From assembly GCA_947492375.1 (NCBI GenBank), contig CANLMI010000002.1, positions 435,529 to 499,528 of the forward strand: 64,000 nt of DNA. Reading direction: 5' to 3'. The stretch is from an uncultured Kordiimonas sp. (GTDB lineage: Bacteria; Pseudomonadota; Alphaproteobacteria; Sphingomonadales; Kordiimonadaceae). The notes beneath the pieces were generated by a model that was not told the DNA's origin, ran no database searches, and worked only from the letters and a program-made list of their open reading frames with translations. Position numbers and translations under genes: made by a program. Shown piece after piece: positions 1-8,638 of the stretch (the stretch's first letter is position 1; every line of letters starts with the position of its first letter).

Positions 1-226
1 CAATGGCCATTGCTTCAGCGCACATACCAAGTGGATAAGCCGCATTTTCAATATTACATCCACTATAAATATTACCACTTGAAGATAAAACAGCGGCACC
101 AACAGGGTGGTCTGAATAAGGCGCGTGCGCTGATTGCCGCGCAGAATTTGCCGCTAAAATTAATTTATCAAGCCCACGCGCAGGTTTCCCAGGGGTAGAT
201 TTCCCAAGCATAAATTTCTCAGACAT
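1..226 (-). CDS. cdd: Cytidine deaminase, N-terminal part (gene runs off the left edge)
   Basis: The enzyme hydrolyses cytidine and deoxycytidine to uridine and deoxyuridine in pyrimidine salvage. The visible 75 codons, read on the complementary strand, carry the family signatures in order: APYSDHPVGAAVL (substrate binding), then GCNIENAAYPLG, then the zinc-site CAEAMAI. The catalytic Glu is in CAEA; the second zinc motif (PCxxC) lies beyond the window. The ATG at 226 is chosen because it opens the frame, with a weak GAG/AAG-rich stretch upstream; a second Met lies five codons in. The gene is divergent from upp across a 219-bp gap containing a RutR-like palindrome, which fits co-regulated pyrimidine salvage. 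Family assignment is firm; only the C-terminal half is unseen. Confidence 0.93.
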   Translation of the reverse strand, partial: MSEKFMLGKSTPGKPARGLDKLILAANSARQSAHAPYSDHPVGAAVLSSSGNIYSGCNIENAAYPLGMCAEAMAI

Positions 227-445
227 AGACTTCTCAAATATAGATTTCTTATTGTATGATTGTTATTCTTTTATTATCGATACAGAGTATAGATATCACG
301 TAAAGAACCAAAGTGACAGAACTTGGTCAACCATTTTTGATCATTTGGTCAGGATTCGTTCGACAAGTGAGACAGAATTGCATATGAACGGCAAAACACT
401 TCCTTAGAATAAAATACGTGACTGGTATTTGAAGGGCAAATTTCA
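227..445. promoter_or_regulatory. Divergent cdd/upp control region
   Basis: This gap separates two salvage genes read in opposite directions, so it must hold both promoters. It contains a RutR-like palindrome at 337-352 and, just upstream, a lone TTGGTCAA half-site at 323-330. No other clear structure is seen. I did not find a confident -35/-10 pair for either gene. Confidence 0.6.
337..352. promoter_or_regulatory. RutR-like operator between cdd and upp
   Basis: The 16-mer TTGATCATTTGGTCAG matches 12 of the 14 defined positions of the E. coli RutR box TTGACCA-N2-TGGTCAA. RutR is a TetR-family regulator that responds to uracil and thymine. The site lies about 94 bp before the upp start and 111 bp before the cdd start. 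A better copy of the palindrome occurs before deoC at 6683-6698. No rutR gene is in the window, so the identity of the binding protein is inferred. Confidence 0.55.
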
Positions 446-1084
446 ATGGCATCAAATGTTACTATAGTCGACCACCCTCTTGTTCAACACAAGCTTACAT
501 TAATGCGCAGGCGTGAAGCCAGCACAGCAGAGTTTCGTAAATTACTCCGCGAAATTGGTTTATTTCTTGGATACGAAGCTCTCAGAGATTTACAGCTTGG
601 TAAAATTCATATTGAAACTCCGGTTTGTCCAACTGAAGCTCCTGTGCTTGCAGGTAAAAAGTTGACTTTCATATCCGTTCTTCGCGCAGGCGACGGCTTA
701 CTTGGCCCAATGCTTGACCTCGTGCCATCTGCACGTGTCGGTCAAATTGGACTGGCACGCGATGAGAAAACATTGCAACCTACCAAATATTTCTTCAAAG
801 TTCCCAAAGGCTTGGCTGAACGAACAACAGTTGTTCTAGATCCAATGCTCGCAACCGGGAATTCTGCTGTTCGGGCAATTGAAGAAATTAAGGCTGTAGG
901 CGCCAGAGACATCCGTTTTGTATGCTTACTTGCAGCGCCAGAAGGAATTGAGACATTTACTAAAGCGCATCCTGATGTACCTGTTGTAACGGCATCGGTC
1001 GATGAAAAATTAAATGAAAAGAGCTATATTGTTCCAGGCCTCGGCGATGCTGGCGATCGCCTATTTGGAACGAAAGGGGTTTAA
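446..1084 (+). CDS. upp: Uracil phosphoribosyltransferase
   Basis: Makes UMP from uracil and PRPP in the cytoplasm. The product is 212 aa, the normal size. The PRPP-binding motif [13 protein letters not shown] lies at residues 129-141, the LRAGDGL block near 79-85, and the uracil-binding tail [12 protein letters not shown] at the C-terminus; all are intact. GAAGGG lies just before the ATG as ribosome-binding site. It heads a tight run upp - phosphoribosyltransferase - purine nucleoside phosphorylase with gaps of 5 and 27 bp, so it is probably an operon. A RutR-like palindrome about 94 bp upstream suggests control by pyrimidine availability. Confidence 0.97.
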   Translation: MASNVTIVDHPLVQHKLTLMRRREASTAEFRKLLREIGLFLGYEALRDLQLGKIHIETPVCPTEAPVLAGKKLTFISVLRAGDGLLGPMLDLVPSARVGQIGLARDEKTLQPTKYFFKVPKGLAERTTVVLDPMLATGNSAVRAIEEIKAVGARDIRFVCLLAAPEGIETFTKAHPDVPVVTASVDEKLNEKSYIVPGLGDAGDRLFGTKGV

Positions 1085-1089
1085 ATTTT

Positions 1090-1647
1090 ATGAGCGTTAA
1101 AAAGCATTATGTAACCGCCCAGGAATTATTGGATGATTCTTTTCAATTGGGTATCCAGATTTTAAAGAGCGGCTTTTTGCCCAAATTTATTGTCGGCGTA
1201 TGGCGCGGCGGAACACCAACAGGTATCGCTGTTCAGGAAATTCTCGACTATTACAAAGTTCAAACCGACCATATTGCCATTCGAACCTCTAGCTATATTG
1301 GCATGCAACAGCAGAAAGAGGTAAAAGTTCACGGTTTGGAATACATCGTTAACAATATTAATGCTGAAGATAGCTTACTTATTGTTGATGACGTTTTTGA
1401 TTCCGGGCGGTCGATCGATGCTATCATTGCACATTTAAAAGAAAAATGCCGGCGCAACACGCCAGAAGTCATAAAAATTGCCACTGTTTTCTACAAACCC
1501 GAGCGTAATGTCACCAAACTTATTCCTGACTTTTACTGCCATGAGACAGACGATTGGTTGGTCTTTCCCCACGAACTCACCGATATGAGTGTTGAGGAAA
1601 TTAAAGAACATAAAGGCCTTGATCTGCCAGAAATTGACTTAGGCTAA
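1090..1647 (+). CDS. Purine-type phosphoribosyltransferase (hypoxanthine/xanthine-guanine class)
   Basis: A 185-aa type I phosphoribosyltransferase. The PRPP loop LLIVDDVFDSGRS is at about residues 96-108, preceded by the VGVWRGGTPTG block near 35-45, where the pyrophosphate loop is expected. A WLVFPHE segment near 156-162 is typical of the Gpt/Hpt-like group, so a purine base is the likely acceptor. Which base (hypoxanthine, guanine or xanthine) cannot be read from the sequence. The gene starts five bases after the upp stop and is followed by the purine nucleoside phosphorylase. That order makes sense if the phosphorylase releases bases that this enzyme converts to nucleotides. Confidence 0.8.
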   Translation: MSVKKHYVTAQELLDDSFQLGIQILKSGFLPKFIVGVWRGGTPTGIAVQEILDYYKVQTDHIAIRTSSYIGMQQQKEVKVHGLEYIVNNINAEDSLLIVDDVFDSGRSIDAIIAHLKEKCRRNTPEVIKIATVFYKPERNVTKLIPDFYCHETDDWLVFPHELTDMSVEEIKEHKGLDLPEIDLG

Positions 1648-1674
1648 TATCGAATCCGAAATTAGGAAGAAACT

Positions 1675-2496
1675 ATGACATATGAAAACATACAGGCCTG
1701 CGCTGAGTATATCCGCGGCAAGGTAAATGGAACAATTCCAAAAGCAGCAATGATTTTAGGCAGCGGCTTAAACAGCTTGGCTGATTCCATTGAAGACGCA
1801 GTTGTATTTCCATTCAATGAGCTACCTCACTTCCCTGTAACAACAGTTCAGGGCCACGCAGGCCGTATGCTTGTCGGTACTCTTGAAGGTAAGGGCGTTA
1901 TCTGCCTACAGGGTCGTGTTCACGGCTATGAAGGCCATGAGGCGGCAAAGCTAGCCTTTGCAACCCGTGTTTTATGGGCACTCTGTGTAGAAACACTTGT
2001 TATCACCAATGCCGCAGGTAGCCTTGATATGGAAGCAAAACCAGGCAGCTTGATGGCGATTACAGACCACATTAACCTTTCTGGTTTGAACCCGCTTATT
2101 GGCATTAATGATGATCGTATCGGCCCTCGCTTCCCTGATATGGGCAACGCATGGGACAAAGCATTGACAGAGAAGCTGCACCATGTTGCAGAAAGTCTCA
2201 GTTTTCCGCTTTTCAGCGGCACTTACATTATGGTTACTGGCCCAAATTTTGAAACACCGGCTGAAATTCGGGCCTTCAGGACAATGGGGGCAAATGCCGT
2301 TGGCATGTCGACTGTACCAGAATGTCTAGCGGCAAACCACTGTGGCATGAAGGTTGTGGGTATCAGTTCTATAACAAATTATGCAGCTGGTATGATTGAT
2401 AGTGAAATAACCCATACTGAAACTATGGAATTTGGTGCTATTGCTGCGGTAAATTTAGAAAAACTACTACGCGGCTTTGTGCAGTACATAGCCTAA
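1675..2496 (+). CDS. punA: Purine nucleoside phosphorylase, trimeric (class II) type
   Basis: Splits purine (deoxy)ribonucleosides with phosphate to give the base and (deoxy)ribose-1-phosphate. The 273-aa product has the trimeric PNP signatures: the phosphate-binding GSGL near residue 29, the RVHGYEGH loop near 81-88, TNAAGSL near 111-117, and TGPNFETPAEIR near 190-201. The base-site Asn in ITNYAAG suggests 6-oxopurines. AGGAAG precedes the ATG. It is last in the upp operon, and a strong hairpin follows at 2530-2560. Deoxyribose-1-phosphate made here could feed the deoC/ALDH16 unit after isomerisation; the mutase needed is not in this window. Confidence 0.93.
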   Translation: MTYENIQACAEYIRGKVNGTIPKAAMILGSGLNSLADSIEDAVVFPFNELPHFPVTTVQGHAGRMLVGTLEGKGVICLQGRVHGYEGHEAAKLAFATRVLWALCVETLVITNAAGSLDMEAKPGSLMAITDHINLSGLNPLIGINDDRIGPRFPDMGNAWDKALTEKLHHVAESLSFPLFSGTYIMVTGPNFETPAEIRAFRTMGANAVGMSTVPECLAANHCGMKVVGISSITNYAAGMIDSEITHTETMEFGAIAAVNLEKLLRGFVQYIA

Positions 2497-2529
2497 GTAT
2501 ATAAACCAAGAAATCACCATGACACTCAG

Positions 2530-2560
2530 AGAAAAAGCGCACAATACCGGCGCTTTTTCT
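2530..2560 (+). terminator. Intrinsic terminator-like hairpin after punA
   Basis: A perfect 11-bp stem (2530-2540 with 2550-2560) closes a 9-nt loop. The descending arm ends in TTTTTCT, so the U-run is inside the stem. It follows the punA stop by about 34 bases and probably ends the salvage operon. Confidence 0.75.
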
Positions 2561-2614
2561 AATGCAATTACCTTATAATTGATTACAGTGTTTTTTCATG
2601 GCATATAAAAATAT

Positions 2615-3190
2615 ATGAAGCTTAATTCTGATCAGAAAAAATTTTTAGACTATTATAATTCCCTACCTCGGACTTCGCACAAAATACCGAGTAGAGAAAG
2701 CCTTAAAATCCAAGACATTCCAGAGTTACTTGGTAATATTACCATCCTTAAAATTGTTTCAGAATTTGAAGCAGAAATCACCTTGAATGGTTCGTTGTCA
2801 GAAGAGCTATTGAATACATCGCTTACAGGTGTAAATATCTATGATCTACTGGAAGAAAGAGAAAAAATATTAAACTCTTACCTTCTCACACAAGTGATGG
2901 ACCAACCATGCGCAGGCTCTTCGACAATGATCGGAACCATAACCGGAAGCCATGTCACAGCAACGCATAATCTATCTGTTCCGTTTCTGGCATTAGATGG
3001 CAAATCGATATCTATCTTGGTTTACCAACAGTTCAATACTGTTCACGCGGATCGCTATACAAATATCAACAAATCACTAGACGCCATTCACATATCACAC
3101 ATCGAAGATATATACACATATGATATTGGCTACGGCATTCCCGAAGACGATGGAACCATAGCCAAGTATAATGCCTCCTTAGAGGCATAA
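2615..3190 (+). CDS. PAS_5-type domain protein of unknown role
   Basis: A 191-aa soluble protein resembling the alphaproteobacterial PAS_5 family (Pfam PF07310). It shows the family opening FLDYYNSLPRTSHKIPSRES followed by IPELLGNITILKIV near residues 33-47. No output domain, membrane segment or signal peptide is visible. Members of this family are usually single-domain proteins of unknown function, possibly small-ligand or signalling proteins. The gene is preceded by the terminator of the upp operon and is convergent with the aldehyde dehydrogenase gene, with only four bases between stops. The ribosome-binding site is poor, so the start is likely but not certain. Confidence 0.7.
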   Translation: MKLNSDQKKFLDYYNSLPRTSHKIPSRESLKIQDIPELLGNITILKIVSEFEAEITLNGSLSEELLNTSLTGVNIYDLLEEREKILNSYLLTQVMDQPCAGSSTMIGTITGSHVTATHNLSVPFLALDGKSISILVYQQFNTVHADRYTNINKSLDAIHISHIEDIYTYDIGYGIPEDDGTIAKYNASLEA

Positions 3191-3194
3191 AATA

Positions 3195-5603
3195 TTAATA
3201 GCTGCCACTTTTGGTATTTTGATCCCCATATGGAACCCAAATATTCTTAACTTCAATCGCTTTCTCAAGAATGAAACGGCTGGAAAAAGTTTTGGTATCA
3301 AACCAATCATAAGCTTTACCAAAACCCACCCATGTACGTTTCATATTCTCAGCAGCTTCCGCTTCAACCACCTTTGAACCGTCACTGCCTCCAAAATACC
3401 AAAGGCCATCAACACCCAAGTGTTTTGCCAGAGGCACCGCAAGGGTGTCACGGTCGCCAGTTACGATATTAACAACACCGCCCGGTAAATCAGAAGTCTC
3501 AAGGATTTGGTAAAAGTCAGTTGCAAACGAGGGATAACGCTCACTCGGTATAATAACTGTACTATTACCCATCGCGATTGCATGGCTCATTAATGTGGCA
3601 AAACTCAAAAGCGGCGCTTCATCAGGGCATGCAATCCCCAAAATGCCTAGAGGTTCATTCATAGCAATCGCTACACCACGCATTGGTGGCTCATGAACAC
3701 GCCCTTCATACTTGTCAGCATATGCCGCCGCACTAAATAAACGCTGAATTGATAACTCCACTTCAACAGCCGCACGTTTTGCAGAAACACCTGTTATAGC
3801 TTGCAGTTTACTTGTGAACTCTTCAGCGCGGTAGCCAAGGTTTTCAGCGATATAATATAAAATCTGCGCCTTCAAGTGTGATGTGGTTGCCGCCCAACTA
3901 CTCGCAGCTGTTGCCGCTTCAACCGCATTACGGATATCCTTATAGTTACCATCAGCAACCAAACCAACATATCGGCCTTTATGATCCCATACTTCACGTG
4001 AGTCACCGCCATCAGGCCGCGTTTGCTTGCCAGCAATATAATGTTTTGCCGTTTGGTCCACACTTGGCAGTCCGCCAGAGTTTTTCGGTATTACCAACTG
4101 CGATGGTAACGTTAGAGGCAATAGGGTTTTCAGTTTTGATTCAAAACGTGGTTTCAAATAGGCAAGCATTCCTTCATGGCCACCTTCACGACCAAATCCA
4201 GACTCACGGTATCCACCGAACCCAACAGCTGCATCAAACATATTAGCGCCATTGACCCAAACAACCCCTGCTTTCAACGCAGGCGCCACTTCCAGCGCGC
4301 GTGAAACACTCTCAGACCAAACACTCGCAGCCAAGCCATAACGGGAATTATTCGCCAGAGAAATTGCTTCCTGCTGTGTCCTAAACGTGATCATAGTTAG
4401 CACTGGCCCGAAAATTTCTTCTCGTAGCAGCGTATTTTCCATTCCTACATTAGTTACTAACGTAGGCGCCATAAACACACCTTCACCTGGCATTTGGCAA
4501 GGTGCCTGCCATACGCTTGCGCCTTCATTCACCCCTATTTTGATCAAGTCTTCGATGCGTTCTTTCTGAACTTTATCAATCAAGGCCCCTACATCAACGC
4601 ATTTATCGAGACTATCCCCAACACGCAATTGAGACATGCGTGCTTTTAATTTTTCAATGAAACGGTCCGCGATACCTTCCTGAATCAAAAGGCGTGATCC
4701 AGCGCAACAGACTTGCCCCTGATTAAACCAGATAGCATCTACAAGGCCTTCAATAGCCCCGTCAATATCCGCATCTTCAAAAACAATATACGGACCTTTT
4801 CCACCAAGTTCTAAAGTGAGCTTTTTACCTGTCCCAGCAACAGAACGGCGAATAAGCTTACCAACATCCGTTGAACCAGTGAAAGCAACCTTGTCTACGT
4901 CACCGTCCACGATCATTGCGCCGACATCGCCAGCACCTGTAACAATATTCAAAACCCCTTTGGGCAAACCAACTTCATCACATAATTCTGCAAATTTAAG
5001 AGCTGTCAAACTTGTAAACTCAGCCGGCTTAAGAACAACTGTATTTCCTGCTGCAAGCGCAGGTGCAACCTTCCATGCAAGCATCAAAAGCGGGAAGTTC
5101 CAAGGGATAACCTGCCCCGCTACACCGAGCGCTTCATAGTCAGCATACTCGTCATCAATCAACTGTGCCCATCCTGCGTGATGATAAAAATGACGTGCAA
5201 CAAGTGGTATATCCAAATCCCGGCTTTCACGGATCGGTTTTCCGTTATCGAGCGATTCCAAAACTGCCAAAACACGGGAATGCTTTTGAACCAATCGTGC
5301 CAAAGCGTATAAATACCTAGCACGCCCATGTCCGCCAAGTGCTACCCATTTAGCCTGAGCCTTACGGGCAGAGGCAATCGCCAAGTCAACATTTTCTTGA
5401 CTGGCAACTGTGATATCGATCAATTTTTCACCAGTTGATGGCGCATAAGATGCGAGCTTTCCACTATCCTCTGGTTTGATCCATTCGCCGTTGATGTAAA
5501 GACCTAATTGGCCGCCATGAGACTCTAGCCATTTATCAGCTTTTGCCCTGCTTTCAGGGGCTGGTGCATAATCCATGCTTGCAAAATTTTCTGCTACACT
5601 CAT
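3195..5603 (-). CDS. ALDH16-type aldehyde dehydrogenase with a second, catalytically silent ALDH domain
   Basis: An NAD(P)-linked aldehyde dehydrogenase of 802 aa, far longer than the usual ~500. The N-terminal domain (about 30-500) is complete: PWNFPLLM near 167, the cofactor motif FTGSTDVG near 241, the general-base Glu in LELGGKGP (about 265) and the nucleophile Cys in NQGQVCCAG (about 299). The rest (about 530-800) is a second, shortened ALDH-like domain with an IVTGDRD segment but no GQxC motif. This layout defines the ALDH16 family, in which bacterial members keep the first active site. It starts 12 bases after the deoC stop, so the two are almost surely co-transcribed. The likely substrate is acetaldehyde from the DeoC reaction, by inference from context. 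Confidence 0.88.
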   Translation of the reverse strand: MSVAENFASMDYAPAPESRAKADKWLESHGGQLGLYINGEWIKPEDSGKLASYAPSTGEKLIDITVASQENVDLAIASARKAQAKWVALGGHGRARYLYALARLVQKHSRVLAVLESLDNGKPIRESRDLDIPLVARHFYHHAGWAQLIDDEYADYEALGVAGQVIPWNFPLLMLAWKVAPALAAGNTVVLKPAEFTSLTALKFAELCDEVGLPKGVLNIVTGAGDVGAMIVDGDVDKVAFTGSTDVGKLIRRSVAGTGKKLTLELGGKGPYIVFEDADIDGAIEGLVDAIWFNQGQVCCAGSRLLIQEGIADRFIEKLKARMSQLRVGDSLDKCVDVGALIDKVQKERIEDLIKIGVNEGASVWQAPCQMPGEGVFMAPTLVTNVGMENTLLREEIFGPVLTMITFRTQQEAISLANNSRYGLAASVWSESVSRALEVAPALKAGVVWVNGANMFDAAVGFGGYRESGFGREGGHEGMLAYLKPRFESKLKTLLPLTLPSQLVIPKNSGGLPSVDQTAKHYIAGKQTRPDGGDSREVWDHKGRYVGLVADGNYKDIRNAVEAATAASSWAATTSHLKAQILYYIAENLGYRAEEFTSKLQAITGVSAKRAAVEVELSIQRLFSAAAYADKYEGRVHEPPMRGVAIAMNEPLGILGIACPDEAPLLSFATLMSHAIAMGNSTVIIPSERYPSFATDFYQILETSDLPGGVVNIVTGDRDTLAVPLAKHLGVDGLWYFGGSDGSKVVEAEAAENMKRTWVGFGKAYDWFDTKTFSSRFILEKAIEVKNIWVPYGDQNTKSGSY

Positions 5604-5615
5604 TGTCCTATTCCC

Positions 5616-6602
5616 CTATCCAATTGGATGCCTATATGATGCTGAATATCGACCAAACGCATGATATTCAAGTTGCCGTTCAATATCTCCCAACAGGCCT
5701 GACGCTCCAAACCTGAACAGTTCAGGTTCCAACCAAGCACGCCCCAATTCTTCCTTCATCAAAACAAGATACGTTACTGCATCCTTTGCTTTTCTGATAC
5801 CGCCAGCAGGTTTATATCCAACCTTGATGCCAGTACGTTCATAAAAGTCTCTAATCTGACGCACCATAACAAGAGACACAGGAAGGGTCGCGTTAACCCC
5901 TTCCATGCCCGTTGAGGTTTTAATAAAGTCAGCACCCGCCATCATTGCCACCATTGACGCTTTAGCAACCTGCGTTAAGTTACCATGCTCACCAGTTGCC
6001 AAAATGGTTTTCATGTGTGCAGTACCGCATGCTTCTTTAAACGCTCTAACTTCATCATAAAGTGCTTGCCAATTACCCGTCAGAACATAAGCACGGGTAA
6101 TTACAATATCTATTTCTCGTGCGCCTGCTGTTACCGACTTTTTAATTTCTTCAATACGTGTCTCAATTGGTGCCAGCCCAGCCGGAAAACCTGTTGAAAC
6201 AGCCGCAACCGGAACACCCGAACCTTCGAGAGTTTGAACAGCAGTTTCTACCATTTCATGATATACGCAAACAGCGCCTGTAGTAAGGCCTATGCTCTCC
6301 ATATCAAAAGGCTTCAGTATATTTTTCTGAACCGGGTTTCGCGCTTTTGCACAAAGCCTTTTAACACGGCCTTCCGTGTCATCACCAGCGAGGGTCGTCA
6401 AATCAATACAGCTGATAGCTTTTAACATAAAAGCAATTTGCGCATCTTTTTTGACAGACCGACGTGTTCCAAGGGTATTAACCCGCCTTTCAACAGCACT
6501 CTTATTAACCCGAATATCATCCAACCACTCTGGATGGAATGATGTACCTTGGTTAACACATGTAGGTGCCCGCTCAACGCCAACCGAAGACTCTAATGTC
6601 AT
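5616..6602 (-). CDS. deoC: Deoxyribose-phosphate aldolase
   Basis: Cleaves 2-deoxyribose-5-phosphate to glyceraldehyde-3-phosphate and acetaldehyde. The product is about 328 aa, the long DERA form with an N-terminal extension of roughly 70 residues. The Schiff-base Lys is in GADFIKTSTG, the second active-site Lys in VGYKPAGGIR, and the catalytic Asp in REIDIVI. I place the start at the ATG at 6602 because GAGG lies six bases before it; an upstream TTG at 6614 is less likely. The gene is followed closely by the ALDH16-type gene and preceded by the permease gene. A near-perfect RutR-like palindrome about 80 bp upstream suggests control by pyrimidines. Confidence 0.95.
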   Translation of the reverse strand: MTLESSVGVERAPTCVNQGTSFHPEWLDDIRVNKSAVERRVNTLGTRRSVKKDAQIAFMLKAISCIDLTTLAGDDTEGRVKRLCAKARNPVQKNILKPFDMESIGLTTGAVCVYHEMVETAVQTLEGSGVPVAAVSTGFPAGLAPIETRIEEIKKSVTAGAREIDIVITRAYVLTGNWQALYDEVRAFKEACGTAHMKTILATGEHGNLTQVAKASMVAMMAGADFIKTSTGMEGVNATLPVSLVMVRQIRDFYERTGIKVGYKPAGGIRKAKDAVTYLVLMKEELGRAWLEPELFRFGASGLLGDIERQLEYHAFGRYSASYRHPIG

Positions 6603-6682
6603 AATCAACCTCAATCACATAACCGTACCCAATTGAGTATCGCTTAAGTGTTTCATTTTTATTTGCGCTAAAAAGCCAAATC

Positions 6683-6698
6683 CTGACCAAATGGTCAA
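6683..6698. promoter_or_regulatory. RutR-like operator before deoC
   Basis: CTGACCAAATGGTCAA matches 13 of the 14 defined positions of the RutR box TTGACCA-N2-TGGTCAA. It overlaps the stop codon of the permease gene and lies about 80 bp before the deoC start, where an internal operon promoter would sit. A related copy lies between cdd and upp at 337-352. That the same motif marks two nucleoside-catabolism units is the main support; binding is not shown. Confidence 0.65.
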
Positions 6699-8314
6699 GT
6701 ATTACCTGCCTTTTCTGCATCACTTTTTGTCAACGCGAATAAAACCAGCATCATACCAGCAATTAAATAGCCGATAGCAAGCCTATGCGGCAATATTTCA
6801 GCACCGCCCAAGTCAGGAATATTCCAGGGGGTATACATACCAGAAGATGGAAGAACCGAGTGAATAATTCCAAATTCAACAAGTGCTGCAGCCACAAATG
6901 CTGCACACGCTGCCCTTATTAATTTACGGTCAATAATCCAAACAATCATTGTCCCCCAAATCAGGCTTGTTAAAATATATCCTCGCGACATTGCCCCAAG
7001 AAGAGTATAATTGTACATCCAGTCAGCAGGCAATGACGTAACGGCTTCTCCAACACGGCCATAAAGGTCTGAAACCTTTGTATATGCATAATTAAGAATA
7101 CCAGGAACTGCGGCAAACAACAAAGCTGGGGCATGGGCCACGGACCCTCCTGAGAAAGCAAGTCTCAAAATATCACAGGCGACAACAACCAAAATTGGCT
7201 TCAATACTGCCTCAGGTGTCATTTGTGAGGCAAAGGCGATGATACCGAGGAAACCACCCACCGCAACAAATACTGAAACACCTATCGCATATCCAGTACG
7301 CGCTCCCATACGTTTGTATGTGGTATGGCCGAAATATGGTGTTGTTTGCACCATCCCACCAAAAAGAGCGCTTACTGCTGTTGTTAACGAATCGATACGC
7401 ACAACTTTACCAGGGTCATACGTATCACCAATGATTCTGGCTCCAGCAACTACATTCACACTACTTGCTGCAATCAATATAGCAAATGGAATGATAATAC
7501 CAAGATAGCCTGTAACATCGCCGAACATCCCCATTGGCCCTATCAACGTCAGCATAGGAAATGCGGTTCGCAATTCTGGTGCGTCTTTTAATATATACCC
7601 AGCATCAGAAAAACCACTAAATGCAAGTATATAATACAAAACTGTACCAGCGACGATTGCCAGAATAGCCCCCGGCAAAGCAAAAGGTAGCTTATGGCCA
7701 GAGATCAGTGAGAATGCCATGATAATGAGAGAAATAATCCCTACTTCTGGAAGGGAAAAAATACCGAATATCGCTTCTGCTCCAAGCCAAACAAGCGAAA
7801 TTCCTGCCATAGCACCAATCAATGCCATTTGAGGAAGTTCCTTTTGCATCCTGCTACCAAAGAAAGAGAAAACAAACTTAACAATTGCCATCCAGAACGC
7901 ACTGGCAACACCAAGGTGCCACGCTTTCTCAGCGGCGGCTAATTCACCAAGATCACCAACATTTACAGCATATACCGGACCAACGATAAAAAACACCATG
8001 CCCAGAACTGTTGGCAAATCAATGCCTAGCGGGATACTTGTAATTGCCGCATTACCAGTTTCTTTTGCGACTTTCTTGGCGTGCCAGATGAAAAGGCCGT
8101 TCCCAACAACAATCCCAACAATTGATCCTGGAATAATTTTACCAAACACAACTTCACTTGGAAACTGAAAGGCACCAATCAACAAACCAGACAATACAAA
8201 TAAATTCACGACACAATCGAGGAAAAAAGCAAACCCAGCATTAATATCAGCAGCTAATTGTGACGTTGGTTTTGCGACCCCCGCAAGAACACTATTTTCT
8301 TGTTCTGAAGACAT
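6695..8314 (-). CDS. NCS2-like nucleobase permease
   Basis: A 539-aa inner-membrane protein with about 13-14 hydrophobic helices and no signal peptide. It resembles the xanthine/uracil (NCS2/AzgA-like) permease fold: an early helix ending in a GIVVGNGLFI segment, a SIPLGIDLPTVLG stretch at the place of the conserved substrate-binding half-helix, and a GAMAGISLVWLG segment near the middle. Substrate cannot be read from the sequence; a nucleobase or related compound is inferred from the fold and from deoC and ALDH16 downstream. It is preceded 36 bp upstream by a small zinc-ribbon gene on the same strand. The RutR-like site overlaps its stop codon. Confidence 0.7.
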   Translation of the reverse strand: MSSEQENSVLAGVAKPTSQLAADINAGFAFFLDCVVNLFVLSGLLIGAFQFPSEVVFGKIIPGSIVGIVVGNGLFIWHAKKVAKETGNAAITSIPLGIDLPTVLGMVFFIVGPVYAVNVGDLGELAAAEKAWHLGVASAFWMAIVKFVFSFFGSRMQKELPQMALIGAMAGISLVWLGAEAIFGIFSLPEVGIISLIIMAFSLISGHKLPFALPGAILAIVAGTVLYYILAFSGFSDAGYILKDAPELRTAFPMLTLIGPMGMFGDVTGYLGIIIPFAILIAASSVNVVAGARIIGDTYDPGKVVRIDSLTTAVSALFGGMVQTTPYFGHTTYKRMGARTGYAIGVSVFVAVGGFLGIIAFASQMTPEAVLKPILVVVACDILRLAFSGGSVAHAPALLFAAVPGILNYAYTKVSDLYGRVGEAVTSLPADWMYNYTLLGAMSRGYILTSLIWGTMIVWIIDRKLIRAACAAFVAAALVEFGIIHSVLPSSGMYTPWNIPDLGGAEILPHRLAIGYLIAGMMLVLFALTKSDAEKAGNT

Positions 8315-8350
8315 TTTTTCCCCTTTACCCCTAGAGTAGTATGTATTTTA

Positions 8351-8539
8351 TTATTTTTGAGCGTTACTGATAGCTTGTTTCAAAGCTTCGTTGGCATCTA
8401 TGATATTACCACAATCCTCACACTCCATCGGTGCGAGTTCATCATCAAGATCAATATCATTAACTGGTATTTCAGCTAGATATTCAGCTTTACAGCTCTC
8501 ACAAACCAAAAGAAATTCCAGAATATTATCTTCGCTCAT
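8351..8539 (-). CDS. Small zinc-ribbon protein, unknown function
   Basis: A 62-aa protein (77 aa from the earlier ATG at 8584) with two CxxC pairs, CESC and CEDC, about 25 residues apart, as in a zinc ribbon or zinc knuckle. The segment between them is very acidic (NDIDLDDEL). I prefer the ATG at 8539, because the residues before it look unlike the rest, but no clear ribosome-binding site decides between starts at 8539, 8551 and 8584. It lies just upstream of, and in the same direction as, the permease gene. I do not recognise the family, and a role in transport or its control would be a guess. Confidence 0.6.
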   Translation of the reverse strand: MSEDNILEFLLVCESCKAEYLAEIPVNDIDLDDELAPMECEDCGNIIDANEALKQAISNAQK

Positions 8540-8638
8540 CAGAAATCTCATCAAATAATCATTTTTCTCGAAGGGTTTTAGCATTCCATTCGTACCAAGG
8601 ATACTTTTATCGTTTTATCTCCCTTAAAATAAAACGAC

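Noticed and set aside
10-198. Open frame on the plus strand at the left edge
   Set aside because: It is antisense to a clear cytidine deaminase frame with all N-terminal motifs.
384-407. Seven-codon leader-peptide-like frame (MNGKTLP) before upp
   Set aside because: No ribosome-binding site, no regulatory codons and no attenuator hairpin after it.
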